DNA of 64,000 nt from DATLLJ01 sp035537875 (GCA_035537875.1 DATLLJ010000086.1:15444-79443), one strand, 5' to 3'. Counted from the stretch's first letter, positions 9,646 to 18,837 are shown. Made by a program: numbers and translations. The notes: a model not told the origin generated them from the letters alone.

Positions 9646-10800
9646 TCATCCGAGAATCTGCTTTGCGATCGTCTGCAGCTGCAGGTTCGACGTGCCTTCG
9701 TAAATCTGACCGATCTTGGCGTCGCGGTACAGCTTTTCGACGGGGTAATCCTTCACGAAACCGTATCCGCCGAACAGGTTGATGGCCAGCGACGTCACCC
9801 GTTCGGCGACTTCCGAAGCGAAGAGCTTGCACATCGCCGCCTCGGACAGGAATGGCTGTCCGGCGTCGCGCAGTCGCGCCGCATTGTAGACCATCAACCG
9901 CGCGGCCTCCAGATCGGTCGACGCCCTCGCAAGCTGATGCTGCACGGCCTGGAAGCTGGCGATGGCTTTGCCGAACTGCTCCCGCTCTTTCACGTACTTC
10001 AGCGTATGATCCAGCGCACCGCGCGCGAGCCCGATCATCTGGGCGCCGATCCCGATTCGGCCTTCGTTCAGCGTTTCGATGGCGACCTTGTAGCCCTTAC
10101 CGACTTCGCCCAGAACGTTGGCGGCTGGCACGCGGCAGTCCTCCAGAATCAGCTCGCAGGTGCTGCTGGCGCGGATGCCGAGCTTGTCTTCCTTCTTCCC
10201 GATGGTGAAGCCCGGGGTTCCGCGCTCGACCACGAACGCCGTAATGCCTCGGTAGCCGGCGGCCGGCTCGGCGTTGGCGAAGACGATGAAAATATCCGCT
10301 TCAAGTGCGTTCGTAATCCACAGCTTGCGACCGGTGATCGCCCAGTCGCCGGAGCCGAGCGCCGTCGCCCGGGACGCCAGGGCGAACGCGTCGCTCCCGG
10401 AGCCAGCTTCCGACAGGGCATACGCTCCGACACTCCCCGACGCAAGACGCGTCAGGCAGCGCTGCTTCAGATCCTCGCTCCCCCAGCGAACCAGCGCGTT
10501 GATGACGAGCGTGTTCTGGACATCCACGAGCACCCCAATGGATGGATCGACCCGCGAAAGCGCTTCGACCGCGAGCACCGCGTGGAAGAAGCCGGCGCCA
10601 GCGCCGCCCAGCTGTTCGGGAATGCCGGTTCCCATCACCCCGAGCGCAAAGAGTTTGTCGATAAGCGGGCGCGGAATATGGCCCTGGTCGTCCATCTCGC
10701 GCACGTGGGGCCTGATCTCCCGGTCGGCGAACTGGAATACGCTGTCGCGCAGCAGCGTTTCCTCGTCGTCGAGCATCGTGAGAGCCGGTCGGGCGAGCAT
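9646..10800 (-). CDS. Acyl-CoA dehydrogenase
   Basis: FAD-dependent acyl-CoA dehydrogenase of beta-oxidation or amino-acid catabolism, 384 aa from the ATG of MLARPALT; MLDDEE eight codons later is an alternative. The open frame extends upstream but the extra residues do not resemble the family. Middle-domain motifs YALSEAGSGSDA and WITNALEADIF are present, and the C-terminus has QIYEGTSNLQ with the expected catalytic Glu368. A divergent gap of about 70 nt separates it from the PRC-barrel gene. Acyl-chain preference cannot be read from the sequence. Confidence 0.93.
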   Translation of the reverse strand: MLARPALTMLDDEETLLRDSVFQFADREIRPHVREMDDQGHIPRPLIDKLFALGVMGTGIPEQLGGAGAGFFHAVLAVEALSRVDPSIGVLVDVQNTLVINALVRWGSEDLKQRCLTRLASGSVGAYALSEAGSGSDAFALASRATALGSGDWAITGRKLWITNALEADIFIVFANAEPAAGYRGITAFVVERGTPGFTIGKKEDKLGIRASSTCELILEDCRVPAANVLGEVGKGYKVAIETLNEGRIGIGAQMIGLARGALDHTLKYVKEREQFGKAIASFQAVQHQLARASTDLEAARLMVYNAARLRDAGQPFLSEAAMCKLFASEVAERVTSLAINLFGGYGFVKDYPVEKLYRDAKIGQIYEGTSNLQLQTIAKQILG

Positions 10801-10870
10801 GCCACGGAAGGTTAGCACGCAGGGCCGGTCTGGCAGTATCCTTGCACCTCCGGTTGGAAGGAGAGCGCCT

Positions 10871-11170
10871 ATGCTGCACAAGATGAGCAGGCTTCTGGGG
10901 TTTCATCTTCATGCCACGGATGGGGAAATCGGTCACGTGGACGACTTCCTCATCGATCCGAATTGGAGGGTGACTCACCTGGTCGTGGATACGAGTAACT
11001 GGATCGGCGGGAAATCGGTGCTGATTGCGCCCAGCGTGATTGACACCATCGATGTCGAAGCACGCGAAATCAAGGTCAAGCTGACCCGCAGTCAGATCGA
11101 ACGCAGTCCGTCGCTCGAGACCGCGGATATCGAGCTCATCGAAACGTTGCCGCAGGTGCTCATTATTTAG
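10871..11170 (+). CDS. PRC-barrel domain protein
   Basis: 99-aa protein starting at MLHKMSRLLGF, with AAGGAGAG about 5 nt before the ATG. The sequence GFHLHATDGEIGHVDDFLIDPNWRVTHLVVDTSNW is a typical PRC-barrel beta fold like the RimM C-terminal domain and stand-alone stress or photosynthetic reaction-centre H-like proteins. A second strand set follows (VLIAPSVIDTIDVEAREIKVKL). The role is unknown. The upstream open frame back to 10274 lies inside the antisense dehydrogenase and is rejected. Confidence 0.85.
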   Translation: MLHKMSRLLGFHLHATDGEIGHVDDFLIDPNWRVTHLVVDTSNWIGGKSVLIAPSVIDTIDVEAREIKVKLTRSQIERSPSLETADIELIETLPQVLII

Positions 11171-11270
11171 GCTCAAGGCTTAGGCTCAAGGCCTAGGGCT
11201 CATGGCTTACGTCGGCTTAAGCCTTAAGCCTTAAGCCTTAAGCCTTAAGCCCTAAGCCCCTAAGGGCTCA
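11171..11270. repeat. Third heptamer repeat locus: facing GGCTCAA/GGCTTAG and GCCTTAA arrays
   Basis: The left half holds 6-7-bp units of the type GGCTCAA, GGCTTA, GGCCTAG and GGCTCAT. The right half has four exact GCCTTAA copies (11221-11248), then GCCCTAA and GCCCCTA. The halves are imperfect reverse complements and fill the whole gap between the convergent PRC-barrel gene and actF; the repeat runs into the actF stop codon. A bidirectional terminator role is possible. Confidence 0.8.
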
Positions 11271-12443
11271 GTAGTATTCCAAGCTCTCGACGAGCTCGGG
11301 GTCCGCGATCGGCACTGCCGGAGCGCCTTTCAGTACCGACGCGATGAGGAGACTGAACGCCCCGACTCCTCCAAGGGTCAGCCCCAACTCCCAGAGGCCG
11401 AACGTCGGCGATTCGCCGACGATGGCGGGGAAGACCATCAGATAGATGTCCAACCAGCGGCCGAGCAAGACGATGACTGCCACGATCGCGATCGTCTGTC
11501 GCTGGCGTTTCGTGTCGCGTCGCAACAGGATGAAGAACGGAATCACCCAGTTGAGGACCGTGTTGAGCAGGAACAGCGCCCACCATCCGCCCTGCTGGCG
11601 CCGGATGAAGTAAGACGTCTCTTCCGGGATGTTCGTGTACCAGATCAGCATGTACTGGCTGAACCAGATGTACATCCAGAAGACGCTGAACGCGAAGAGC
11701 AGTTTGCCGAGATCGTGCAGATGCCCTTCGTTCAAGACATTGCGGAGCGGTCCGGTGCGTTCCAGCCAGAGGGCGATGAGGATGATCGCGGCGAGCCCGC
11801 TGAAAAACAGGCCGGCAAAGTTGTACACGCCGAAGATCGTGCTGAACCAGTGGTACTCGATGGACATCACCCAGTCGATGCTGGCCAGTGTGACCGTGAT
11901 GCCGAAGAGCACCAGAAAGGCCGCGGAGAGGCGGAAGTTCTCGTGCGTCCATCGGGGGTCGCCGTCTTTGTCCTGCTTCAGCGACCGCTGCCGGATGGCG
12001 AACGCGAACACGATCCAGATGCCGGCGTACACGACCGCGCGCGCCAGAAAGAAGGGCCACGACAACCAGAAATGCTTGAAGGCGAGCCGCTCGGACTCGG
12101 CAAGCGTCTCGTCGTGCGTCCACCCGTAGAGGTCGGGATGGGCGATGAACACGATGGCGAGCATCGCCAGAGAGAAGGGGAGCGTTCCCGCCAGCGCCTC
12201 GGGTACCCGCCGAAACGCGATGCTCCAGGTGGAGCCGGTCGTGTAGTGGATGGCGACAAAGCAGAGGCCGGCCAGACCCAGACCGATTGCGTAGTACGTC
12301 ACCATCAACCAGCTGGCCCACATGCGCGTCGGCGCCAGGAATGCGCCGGCGGCGGCGGTGATCAGACCCAGAGCCGCGAGCACGAGAAAGGCGGTCCGTG
12401 CGTTTCCGGTCAGCTCGACGGGTGTCGGAGTGTCGTGCCTCAT
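11268..12443 (-). CDS. actF: Alternative complex III, quinone-binding membrane subunit ActF
   Basis: Integral membrane subunit of the quinol:electron-acceptor oxidoreductase (ACIII), related to the NrfD/PsrC fold. The 391-aa protein starts at MRHDTPTPVELTG. It has about ten hydrophobic helices, with characteristic segments HFWLSWPFFLARAVVYAGIW, SIDWVMSIEYHWFSTIFGVY and FWMYIWFSQYMLIWYTNIPEE. It is last in the operon, overlaps the actE stop by 4 nt, and ends in the heptamer repeat. The upstream part of the open frame overlaps actE and is excluded. Confidence 0.93.
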   Translation of the reverse strand: MRHDTPTPVELTGNARTAFLVLAALGLITAAAGAFLAPTRMWASWLMVTYYAIGLGLAGLCFVAIHYTTGSTWSIAFRRVPEALAGTLPFSLAMLAIVFIAHPDLYGWTHDETLAESERLAFKHFWLSWPFFLARAVVYAGIWIVFAFAIRQRSLKQDKDGDPRWTHENFRLSAAFLVLFGITVTLASIDWVMSIEYHWFSTIFGVYNFAGLFFSGLAAIILIALWLERTGPLRNVLNEGHLHDLGKLLFAFSVFWMYIWFSQYMLIWYTNIPEETSYFIRRQQGGWWALFLLNTVLNWVIPFFILLRRDTKRQRQTIAIVAVIVLLGRWLDIYLMVFPAIVGESPTFGLWELGLTLGGVGAFSLLIASVLKGAPAVPIADPELVESLEYY

Positions 12444-13015
12444 TTCGCGTCTCCGGCTGCCGCGGGCTGATTCTGGAGCGTGCGGAGGTGCAGGACCGCT
12501 TTCCAGCGATCCTCGGGGGCGATTTGCGGGCCGTAGGACAGCATGGCGCCCGACCCGTAAGAAATCACATCGAACAGCTGGGAGTCCGTCATCGTCGGTG
12601 CGCGGCCCGAGACGAGCGACGGCGGACCGGGGAAGCCGTGCTGAACGACCAGCCCATCTCCTTCGGCGCTCATGCCGTGGCACGGGACGCAGTACGTCTC
12701 GAACACGACCTTCCCGCGCGCGACGGCGGCGGTATCCTCGGGCTTGAACGGGTTCAGCGGGGTGCCGCCTGGCGGCGTCGCCGGGTCACTGGCCGGCGGC
12801 AGCATGCCCCGCGCGATCGTACCGGGCGGCGGGAGGCGAAGCGTCATGCCGTCGGCGAAATTGGGGTTCCGCTCGAACGCGTTGTACCTGACCGTACGCG
12901 CCATGTCCGGAAAGTACTCGAGCGGTGGTCGGGTGATGGTTCCAGTCCGCAGGGCGACGTTGAGGCCGATTGAGGCGACCAGGGCCACGGCGAGTCCGAT
13001 GTTGATCGCCTTCAT
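12440..13015 (-). CDS. actE: Alternative complex III, monohaem cytochrome c subunit ActE
   Basis: 191-aa membrane-anchored cytochrome c from MKAINIGLAV. One N-terminal hydrophobic helix (residues 5-22) is followed by a periplasmic domain with a single CVPCH haem site (C109, C112, H113). The segment YFPDMARTVRYNAFERNPNF before the haem is typical of ActE. It passes electrons from the iron-sulfur or multihaem subunits toward downstream acceptors. It overlaps actD and actF by 4 nt each. Confidence 0.92.
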   Translation of the reverse strand: MKAINIGLAVALVASIGLNVALRTGTITRPPLEYFPDMARTVRYNAFERNPNFADGMTLRLPPPGTIARGMLPPASDPATPPGGTPLNPFKPEDTAAVARGKVVFETYCVPCHGMSAEGDGLVVQHGFPGPPSLVSGRAPTMTDSQLFDVISYGSGAMLSYGPQIAPEDRWKAVLHLRTLQNQPAAAGDAK

Positions 13016-13551
13016 CGAGTGACCTGCTGTCCCGGATCGATATCGCGCTCCTCGATGAACACCGGATGGAACTTCTGCAACAGCGACTCCGCGGCAGACC
13101 GGTTGAAGCCCGAGCCCTGGCCGAGCACCAGCGCGAAGCGATCGTCGGTGACGCGAAGATCGGACACCGGCGACTGGGCGCCGGGTTTGAGCCCGGCCCA
13201 CACCAGGAAGGCGAGGACCGTGCCGACACCGCCAAGGAGCACCGTCACCTCGAAGATGACGGGCGCGAAGGCGGGCCATGAATGCCATGGCTTGCCCCCG
13301 ACGTTGATCGGCCAGTCCACCGCCGAGGCCCAGTATTGAAAGATCGACATCGACAAGGCGCCGGTCAGGCCGAGCACAAACGTCACCCAGGGCAGCCGTG
13401 AGTGGGGGAGACCCATGGCGCGATCCATCCCGTGGACGACATAGGGACAGAAGACGTCGACAATCGGCAGCCCGGCGTTTCGCGCGGCCTTCGTGGCCTG
13501 GAGCACGTCGCCTTCGCGCTCGAAGATGCTGACGAGAACCCGCTGGCTCAT
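13012..13551 (-). CDS. actD: Alternative complex III subunit ActD (DUF3341)
   Basis: 179-aa membrane subunit starting at MSQRVLVSIFE. It has a cytoplasmic alpha/beta N-terminal part, then two helices around PWVTFVLGLTGALSMSIFQYW and VIFEVTVLLGGVGTVLAFLVW. The GGKPWHSWPAFAPVIFE loop between the helices is the DUF3341 signature. It has no cofactor and stabilises the ActC/ActF membrane core in solved ACIII structures. Start and stop overlap the neighbouring genes by 4 nt. Confidence 0.92.
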   Translation of the reverse strand: MSQRVLVSIFEREGDVLQATKAARNAGLPIVDVFCPYVVHGMDRAMGLPHSRLPWVTFVLGLTGALSMSIFQYWASAVDWPINVGGKPWHSWPAFAPVIFEVTVLLGGVGTVLAFLVWAGLKPGAQSPVSDLRVTDDRFALVLGQGSGFNRSAAESLLQKFHPVFIEERDIDPGQQVTR

Positions 13552-14969
13552 GACCGTGGCGCCTCCGGTGTCACGGCGTCGCTGTATCCGCTGTGCGAGT
13601 CGTGCGCGGCATGTCCGCCGTGAGCGGGCCGGAGCACGCCCTTGACTTCCGCGATCGCGATGACCGGCACAAATCGGCAGAACAGCAGGAACAAGGTGAA
13701 GAACAGTCCGAGAGTCCCGATGAAGGTCGTGATCTCGATTAGCGTTGGGGCGTAGTCGGACCAGGCCGACGGCAGGTACTCGCGCTGGAGCGACGCCACG
13801 ATGATGATGAACCGCTCGAACCACATCCCGACGTTGATGAGGAGCGAGATCACGAACACCACGACGAGATTCCGCCGAACGCCGGTGAACCAGAACAGCT
13901 GCGGGATGATGACGTTACAGGCCACCATGATCCAGTAGCCCCAGGCGAGCGGACCGAGCGCCCGGTTGTAGAACGCGAACTGTTCGTACGGGCTCGCCGA
14001 GTAGAACGCGATGAAGAACTCGGTGCCGTACGCCAGGCCGACGAGGCCGCTCGTCAGAATCACGAGGCTGCACATCGCGTCGATGTGCTGCGGCGTGATG
14101 TAGTCCTCGAGGCGCATCGTCTTTCTGGCGACGAGCATCAGCGTGAGCACCATCGCCATTCCCGAGAAGATCGCGCCCGCGACGAAGTACGGCGGGAAGA
14201 TGGTCGTGTGCCACCCCGGGACGACGCCGGTCGCGAAGTCGGTGCTGACGATCGTGTGCACCGAGAGGACCAGCGGCGTGCCGAGCGCCGCGAGAATCAG
14301 GTAGACGACTTCGTACCGGTGCCACGTTCGGAACGAGCCGGTCCATCCCAGGCTCAGGAACCCGAAAATCTTCGACCGCATCGTCCCAGGCTCGCGGTCG
14401 CGAACCGTCGCGAGATCCGGAATGAGCCCGACATACCAGAAGACCGCAGAAATCGTGAAGTACGTGCTGATGGCAAAGAAGTCCCAGACGAGCGGCGACC
14501 TGAAATTGACCCACAGGGAACCGCGATCGTTCGGGTACGGCAGCATCCAGAAGAACATCCAGGGACGTCCCATGTGGATCAATGGAAAGAGCCCGGCGCA
14601 CATGACGGCGAACAGGGTCATCGCCTCGGCGGCCCGATTCACCGACGTGCGCCAGCGCTGCCGGAGCAGGAACAGGATCGCGGAGATGAGAGTGCCTGCG
14701 TGGCCGATGCCGATCCAGAACACGAAGTTGGTGATGTCGAAGGCCCACCCGACGGTGCGATTGAGCCCCCAGGTGCCGATGCCGGTCGAGATCTGATAAA
14801 CAATGGCGAGCGTCCCGAGGCCGAGGGCCGACATCGACAGAGCCAGCCCACCCCACCACAGGGCCGACGGTTTCGTATCGAGCGCGCTCAGAACGTCGCG
14901 TGTGACGTCGGCGGAGACTTTGTTGCCGGCGATCAGCGGGACCCGGCCGACGATCAGTGCGTCAGCCAT
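13548..14969 (-). CDS. actC: Alternative complex III, NrfD/PsrC-type membrane subunit ActC
   Basis: 473-aa polytopic membrane protein that supplies a quinol site and contacts the ActB iron-sulfur domain. Signature segments include WGLNRTVGWAFDITNFVFWIGIGHAGTLISAILFL, the long loop IHMGRPWMFFWMLPYPNDRG, and WYVGLIPDLATVRDREPG. The C-terminal tail is His-rich and Ala-rich (HGGHAAHDSHSGYSD). It overlaps actB by 8 nt and actD by 4 nt. It is a paralogue of ActF and is distinguished by its longer length and its position after actB. Confidence 0.93.
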   Translation of the reverse strand: MADALIVGRVPLIAGNKVSADVTRDVLSALDTKPSALWWGGLALSMSALGLGTLAIVYQISTGIGTWGLNRTVGWAFDITNFVFWIGIGHAGTLISAILFLLRQRWRTSVNRAAEAMTLFAVMCAGLFPLIHMGRPWMFFWMLPYPNDRGSLWVNFRSPLVWDFFAISTYFTISAVFWYVGLIPDLATVRDREPGTMRSKIFGFLSLGWTGSFRTWHRYEVVYLILAALGTPLVLSVHTIVSTDFATGVVPGWHTTIFPPYFVAGAIFSGMAMVLTLMLVARKTMRLEDYITPQHIDAMCSLVILTSGLVGLAYGTEFFIAFYSASPYEQFAFYNRALGPLAWGYWIMVACNVIIPQLFWFTGVRRNLVVVFVISLLINVGMWFERFIIIVASLQREYLPSAWSDYAPTLIEITTFIGTLGLFFTLFLLFCRFVPVIAIAEVKGVLRPAHGGHAAHDSHSGYSDAVTPEAPRS

Positions 14970-17900
14970 TGCGACCCTCCCCGCCCGCCGCAGCGGCGGG
15001 CCGCTCGTGCCGCACCAGCTTCAGGTAGCGCACTGATGGTTGTGTGTTCAGCTCCTCGAGCACGCGGTAGGCGCGCCGACTGGCCGCGAGCGCGGTGACG
15101 CGGCTGTTCGGATCGTGCAGATCGCCGAAGACGATCGCCTGCGCGGGACACGTTTGCTCGCAGGCCGTTTTGATCGCCCCGTCCGCGAGAGGTTGGCCGA
15201 GCCGCTTGGCTTCGATCTTGTTCTCCTGGATCCGCTGCACGCAGAAGGAACATTTCTCCATCACGCCGCGCGATCTGACCACGACGTTGGGATTGAACAC
15301 CAGGTTCTGAAGACGATCTTCGTGCGGGTAGTCGAACCAGTTGAAGCGCCGCACCTTGTACGGGCAGTTGTTGGCGCAGTACCGCGTCCCCACGCAGCGG
15401 TTGTAGGCCTGTTCGTTCAGCCCCTCTTCGCTGTGCGTCGTCGCGAGCACAGGGCAGACGGTTTCGCACGGCGCGTGCTCGCAGTGTTGACACAGCATGG
15501 GCTGATGCGCAACTTCAAGCTCGTCGTCGGTGCCCGAGTAGTAGCGGTCGATTCGCAGCCAGTGCATTTCGCGGTTGCGGCGCACCTCGTCCTGACCGAC
15601 GACCGGCACGTTGTTCTCGGCCTGACAGGCGACGATACAGGCCGAGCAGCCGGTGCAGGAATTGAGATCGATCGACATCCCCCAGCGGTGTCCCTCGAGA
15701 GGATGATCGTCAGGCCAGAGATCCCCCTCGACGTGGCCTGCCGGGTGCTCTGCCTCGGCTGGGGCCGCGGCCGGGGGCGCGGTCAGCTCGGCCAGCGTGA
15801 CCTCCTGAATGATTGGACGCCGCTCGGTGCTGCCGGGTGGCTCGAGGGAGTGGTGCACCTGAGTCGACGCCAACGGCCGTCTTCGTCCGGCGCTCGTGAC
15901 CGTGACGGCTCGCCCCGCGTATTGGCGGGCGTTCTCCGTGCTCGTGATCCAGACGGCCGCGTTGACGCCAACCGGCTCCAGGCGGGGCCGTGCTTCGAAC
16001 CAGGGGGGGCCCACCCGGCCGAAGCGGTCGGTTCCGGCCCGGCCGTAGCCGAGCGCGATGGAGACGACCGAATCGTGCTGCCCTGGTTGAACAAACGCCG
16101 CCAGCTCGAGCGCGGAGCTCCCGTCGGCGGTGACTCGCACAACGTCACCGTCTTCCACCCCTAACCTTCGCGCGGTCTCAGGCGACAGGGATGCGTAGTT
16201 GTCCCAGGTGACCTTGGTGACGGGGTCAGGCATCTCGTGCAGCCAGGCGTTGTGCCCGTGACGGCCGTCGAGCATTCCGATCTTCGAGTAGAGCACCAGC
16301 GTGAGCCCGTCAGCCGACGTTCCGCCGGGCTGGAGAACCGGTGTTGCTGCAGCTGCATTGAAGCTCGGCGCGGCGCCCGCGCCAGGACGCGGACCGACTT
16401 CTGCGACACCGCGCTCGAGCGTGCGGTCCCAGAAGACCGTGAATGGCAACCCGCCTTCTGCCCGGGGATGCACCGCCATCGTCCAGTGCGCACGGATCAG
16501 TTCGAGCGCGGGCTGCGGCTTGCCCGCCCAGGCGGCGAGGGTTTCGATGAACGCCCGGGTCTCGTGCATCGGCCGAATTGTGGGCTGCGCCAGGCTCACC
16601 AGACCCGAGACCGGCTCCGCGTCGCTCCAGGCTTCGAGATAGTGATGATCGGGGCACACGAAATGAGCGAGGCTGGCGGTTTCATCCGCGCGCTCCGCCG
16701 TGCTCACGACAAGAGGGACCCGCTTGATGTCGTTGCTCAGCGTGGCGGCGTCCGGAAGGTCGAATACCGGGTTGACGCCCGCGATGATCAGCGCTCCCAC
16801 TTCGCCGCGGGCCAGTTCGGCGCGCAACTCGGCCAACTGGGTGTCGCTGCCAGACCGCTGAAACGAAGGGCGTGACAGATCGACAGTGACGCCGTAAGCG
16901 CCGATCGTCTGGTTGATGAAATTGCAGACGGTCTGAATCTGGACGTCCTGACTGCCCGACACGACGAGGCCGCGCGTTCTCGCGTTCCAGAGCCTTTCAG
17001 CAATTGCCTCGATCGCCGCGTCGAAAGACGAGGGAGTCAGCCCTGCGGCCGCGAAGGACGCACCGGCGCGCTGCGCGATCTTGGCAGCAAGGTGAGTCGC
17101 GACGTGACCGACCTCTCCCGGTGCCACACGCAGCCGCCGGTCAGCGTTCGAACCGGTCAGCGACAGTCGCGATTCGATCTGGACGTGATAGGACTTCGTG
17201 GGGCTCGTTTCGCTGGCCCGACGCCGGCTCGCGTACCCTCGGGCATGCTGAAGGGGAGAAATCCACGCACCCAGAAAATCGGCATCGAAGCTGACGATGA
17301 CGTCCGCCTGATCGAAATGGTACTGAGGCAGGAGGCGTGCCCCGTGCGTCTGCGCGTGGGCCTCGAGGATGGCGGCGGATGAAATCGGATCGTAACTGAC
17401 GTGCCGACCGTTGGCGAAGCCGCTCAGGAAGTCGGCGATCACGGCTGCGGTCGTTGGACTCGTCACCGTGCTGGTGAGCACGCGGACCGCACGCCCCTCC
17501 TGCTTCATTCGGTCGAGCGTCGCCAGGATCTCCTTGTCGGCGTCCGCCCACGCGACGCGCTGTCCGGCTTTGGTCGGGTACTGCAGGCGGAGACTGTCGT
17601 ACAGACCCAGAATGGACGCCTGCCCGACTGCGCAGGCTGATCCGCCCGAGAAGGGATGATCGGGGTTGCCTTCGATCTTGATGGGGCGGCCGTCACGCGT
17701 GGTCACGAGCAGCCCGCACCGCGCCTCGCACGCGCCGCAGGTCGTCGCGTAGAAGAGCGGGCGGCCCGGCACCAGGCCGTCCGGCTGCTGAACATAGGGA
17801 ATCGCGTCGACGTCCGGCGCCCGGCAGCTGGAGGCCGCGAGGGCTCCGAACGTGAACCCCGCGGCTTTCAGAAAGCTGCGTCGCGTGGGGGCGAACTCGG

Positions 17901-17988
17901 GGTCGCCGTTCTCCAGCGAGCGCGACACCTCTTCTGGTGTGTCCCGCTCGACGACGCTCAGCCAATAGCGTTTTGGGGTGTCTGGCAT
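14962..17988 (-). CDS. actB: Alternative complex III, fused molybdopterin-like/iron-sulfur subunit ActB
   Basis: 1008-aa Tat-exported subunit; the twin-arginine motif TRRSFLKAAG has its Arg pair at residues 36-37, and Cys55 lies in a lipobox-like AASSC. The large N-terminal part has the molybdopterin-oxidoreductase fold with CGACEARCG; ACIII is known to lack the molybdenum cofactor. The C-terminal part carries four cysteine clusters for Fe-S centres: NSCTGCSACIVACQ, CQHCEHAPCETVCPV, CVGTRYCANNCPY, and CSFCVQ with CEQTCPAQAI. This fused architecture is the usual ActB form. It sits between actA and actC. Confidence 0.95.
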   Translation of the reverse strand: MPDTPKRYWLSVVERDTPEEVSRSLENGDPEFAPTRRSFLKAAGFTFGALAASSCRAPDVDAIPYVQQPDGLVPGRPLFYATTCGACEARCGLLVTTRDGRPIKIEGNPDHPFSGGSACAVGQASILGLYDSLRLQYPTKAGQRVAWADADKEILATLDRMKQEGRAVRVLTSTVTSPTTAAVIADFLSGFANGRHVSYDPISSAAILEAHAQTHGARLLPQYHFDQADVIVSFDADFLGAWISPLQHARGYASRRRASETSPTKSYHVQIESRLSLTGSNADRRLRVAPGEVGHVATHLAAKIAQRAGASFAAAGLTPSSFDAAIEAIAERLWNARTRGLVVSGSQDVQIQTVCNFINQTIGAYGVTVDLSRPSFQRSGSDTQLAELRAELARGEVGALIIAGVNPVFDLPDAATLSNDIKRVPLVVSTAERADETASLAHFVCPDHHYLEAWSDAEPVSGLVSLAQPTIRPMHETRAFIETLAAWAGKPQPALELIRAHWTMAVHPRAEGGLPFTVFWDRTLERGVAEVGPRPGAGAAPSFNAAAATPVLQPGGTSADGLTLVLYSKIGMLDGRHGHNAWLHEMPDPVTKVTWDNYASLSPETARRLGVEDGDVVRVTADGSSALELAAFVQPGQHDSVVSIALGYGRAGTDRFGRVGPPWFEARPRLEPVGVNAAVWITSTENARQYAGRAVTVTSAGRRRPLASTQVHHSLEPPGSTERRPIIQEVTLAELTAPPAAAPAEAEHPAGHVEGDLWPDDHPLEGHRWGMSIDLNSCTGCSACIVACQAENNVPVVGQDEVRRNREMHWLRIDRYYSGTDDELEVAHQPMLCQHCEHAPCETVCPVLATTHSEEGLNEQAYNRCVGTRYCANNCPYKVRRFNWFDYPHEDRLQNLVFNPNVVVRSRGVMEKCSFCVQRIQENKIEAKRLGQPLADGAIKTACEQTCPAQAIVFGDLHDPNSRVTALAASRRAYRVLEELNTQPSVRYLKLVRHERPAAAAGGEGRNG

Positions 17989-18021
17989 TTAATCACCGCC
18001 GCGTCCAATGAAGGACACGGC

Positions 18022-18666
18022 CTAGTAATGACATGTCACGCAATCGAGCGGCGCCTTGACCTGCTTGCCGGCGATTCCGTTCTCGTTCGCGTCGCGATGG
18101 CAGTTGACGCACCAGCCCATGCTCAGCCGCTCGTACTGCCTCACGCGCTCCATCGTCTCGATGGGTCCATGGCACGTCTGACACGTCACCGAGGCCGTGA
18201 TGTGCGCCCGGTGGTCGAAGTACACGAAGTCGGGCAGGTTGTGAATACGCTTCCACGCTATCGGTGTCGCCGTCTTGTCGCTGATCGGAAACAGCGTCTC
18301 GTCGAGCGCGAGCGCGTCGTACAGCTTCCGCAGCTCGGCCGATTCAATCGTCTGAGCCGCCCGGTTCTCCTTCTTGGCGGCTTCTTCCTCTTGCCGGACG
18401 GCCGTCATCGACGCGGTCACCCCTGAGTGGCAGTTCATGCAGACGTTCATGGCCGGAATGCCCGCATGCCGGCTCTTGTCGGCGGCCGAATGGCAGTACA
18501 TGCACTGAATCTGGAGGTCGCCGGCGTGGAGCTTGTGTGAATAGGCGATGGGCTGGACCGGCTCGTACCCTTGGTTGCTACCGGGAAGACGGATGGCCGC
18601 GACCAGGGTCACCAGGCTCACGGCGAGGGCTGCCGCTAACACGATAGCGGTAATCGGTTTGGACAT
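18022..18666 (-). CDS. actA: Alternative complex III, pentahaem cytochrome c subunit ActA
   Basis: 214-aa periplasmic cytochrome anchored by an N-terminal helix. Five CxxCH sites are visible: CMYCH, CMNCH, CQTCH, CVNCH and CVTCH, the last two residues from the C-terminus. Additional His residues such as in YSHKLHAG and YFDHRAHI are candidate distal ligands. It is the first gene of actABCDEF, 33 nt before actB. An in-frame TTG three codons upstream is an alternative start. No terminal oxidase genes follow the operon here, so the electron acceptor is not shown. Confidence 0.94.
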   Translation of the reverse strand: MSKPITAIVLAAALAVSLVTLVAAIRLPGSNQGYEPVQPIAYSHKLHAGDLQIQCMYCHSAADKSRHAGIPAMNVCMNCHSGVTASMTAVRQEEEAAKKENRAAQTIESAELRKLYDALALDETLFPISDKTATPIAWKRIHNLPDFVYFDHRAHITASVTCQTCHGPIETMERVRQYERLSMGWCVNCHRDANENGIAGKQVKAPLDCVTCHY

Positions 18667-18747
18667 CTGCTCCAAGGATCGTCAACGCACGTCGCCGGAA
18701 GTCCCGTCGCGGCATTCCGACGGTCCTCGGTCCGAAAACGGCAGAAG

Positions 18748-18760
18748 GATATGTCATATC
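18748..18760. promoter_or_regulatory. Palindrome GATATG-T-CATATC in the actA/BamA divergent gap
   Basis: A perfect 6+1+6 dyad lies about 80 nt upstream of actA and of the divergent outer-membrane protein gene. It is AT-richer than its surroundings. It could be an operator or part of the act promoter, but no regulator match is recognised. Confidence 0.25.
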
Positions 18761-18837
18761 GGCCGCAGGACGCAACGGGGGCTGAGGAAGCGACAAGGGG
18801 AAAGGCACGCTCCGTGCACGCACGTATACTCGTTCAG

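Noticed and set aside
9469..10815. 448-aa plus-strand frame over the second acyl-CoA dehydrogenase
   Set aside because: Antisense shadow of the minus-strand gene; the composition is Arg/Asp/Gly-rich without domains.
11171..11270. Possible CRISPR array
   Set aside because: Units are 7 bp and contiguous with no spacers; there are no cas genes in the window.
14085..15098. 337-aa plus-strand frame opposite actC
   Set aside because: Charged low-complexity translation typical of the antisense of membrane helices.
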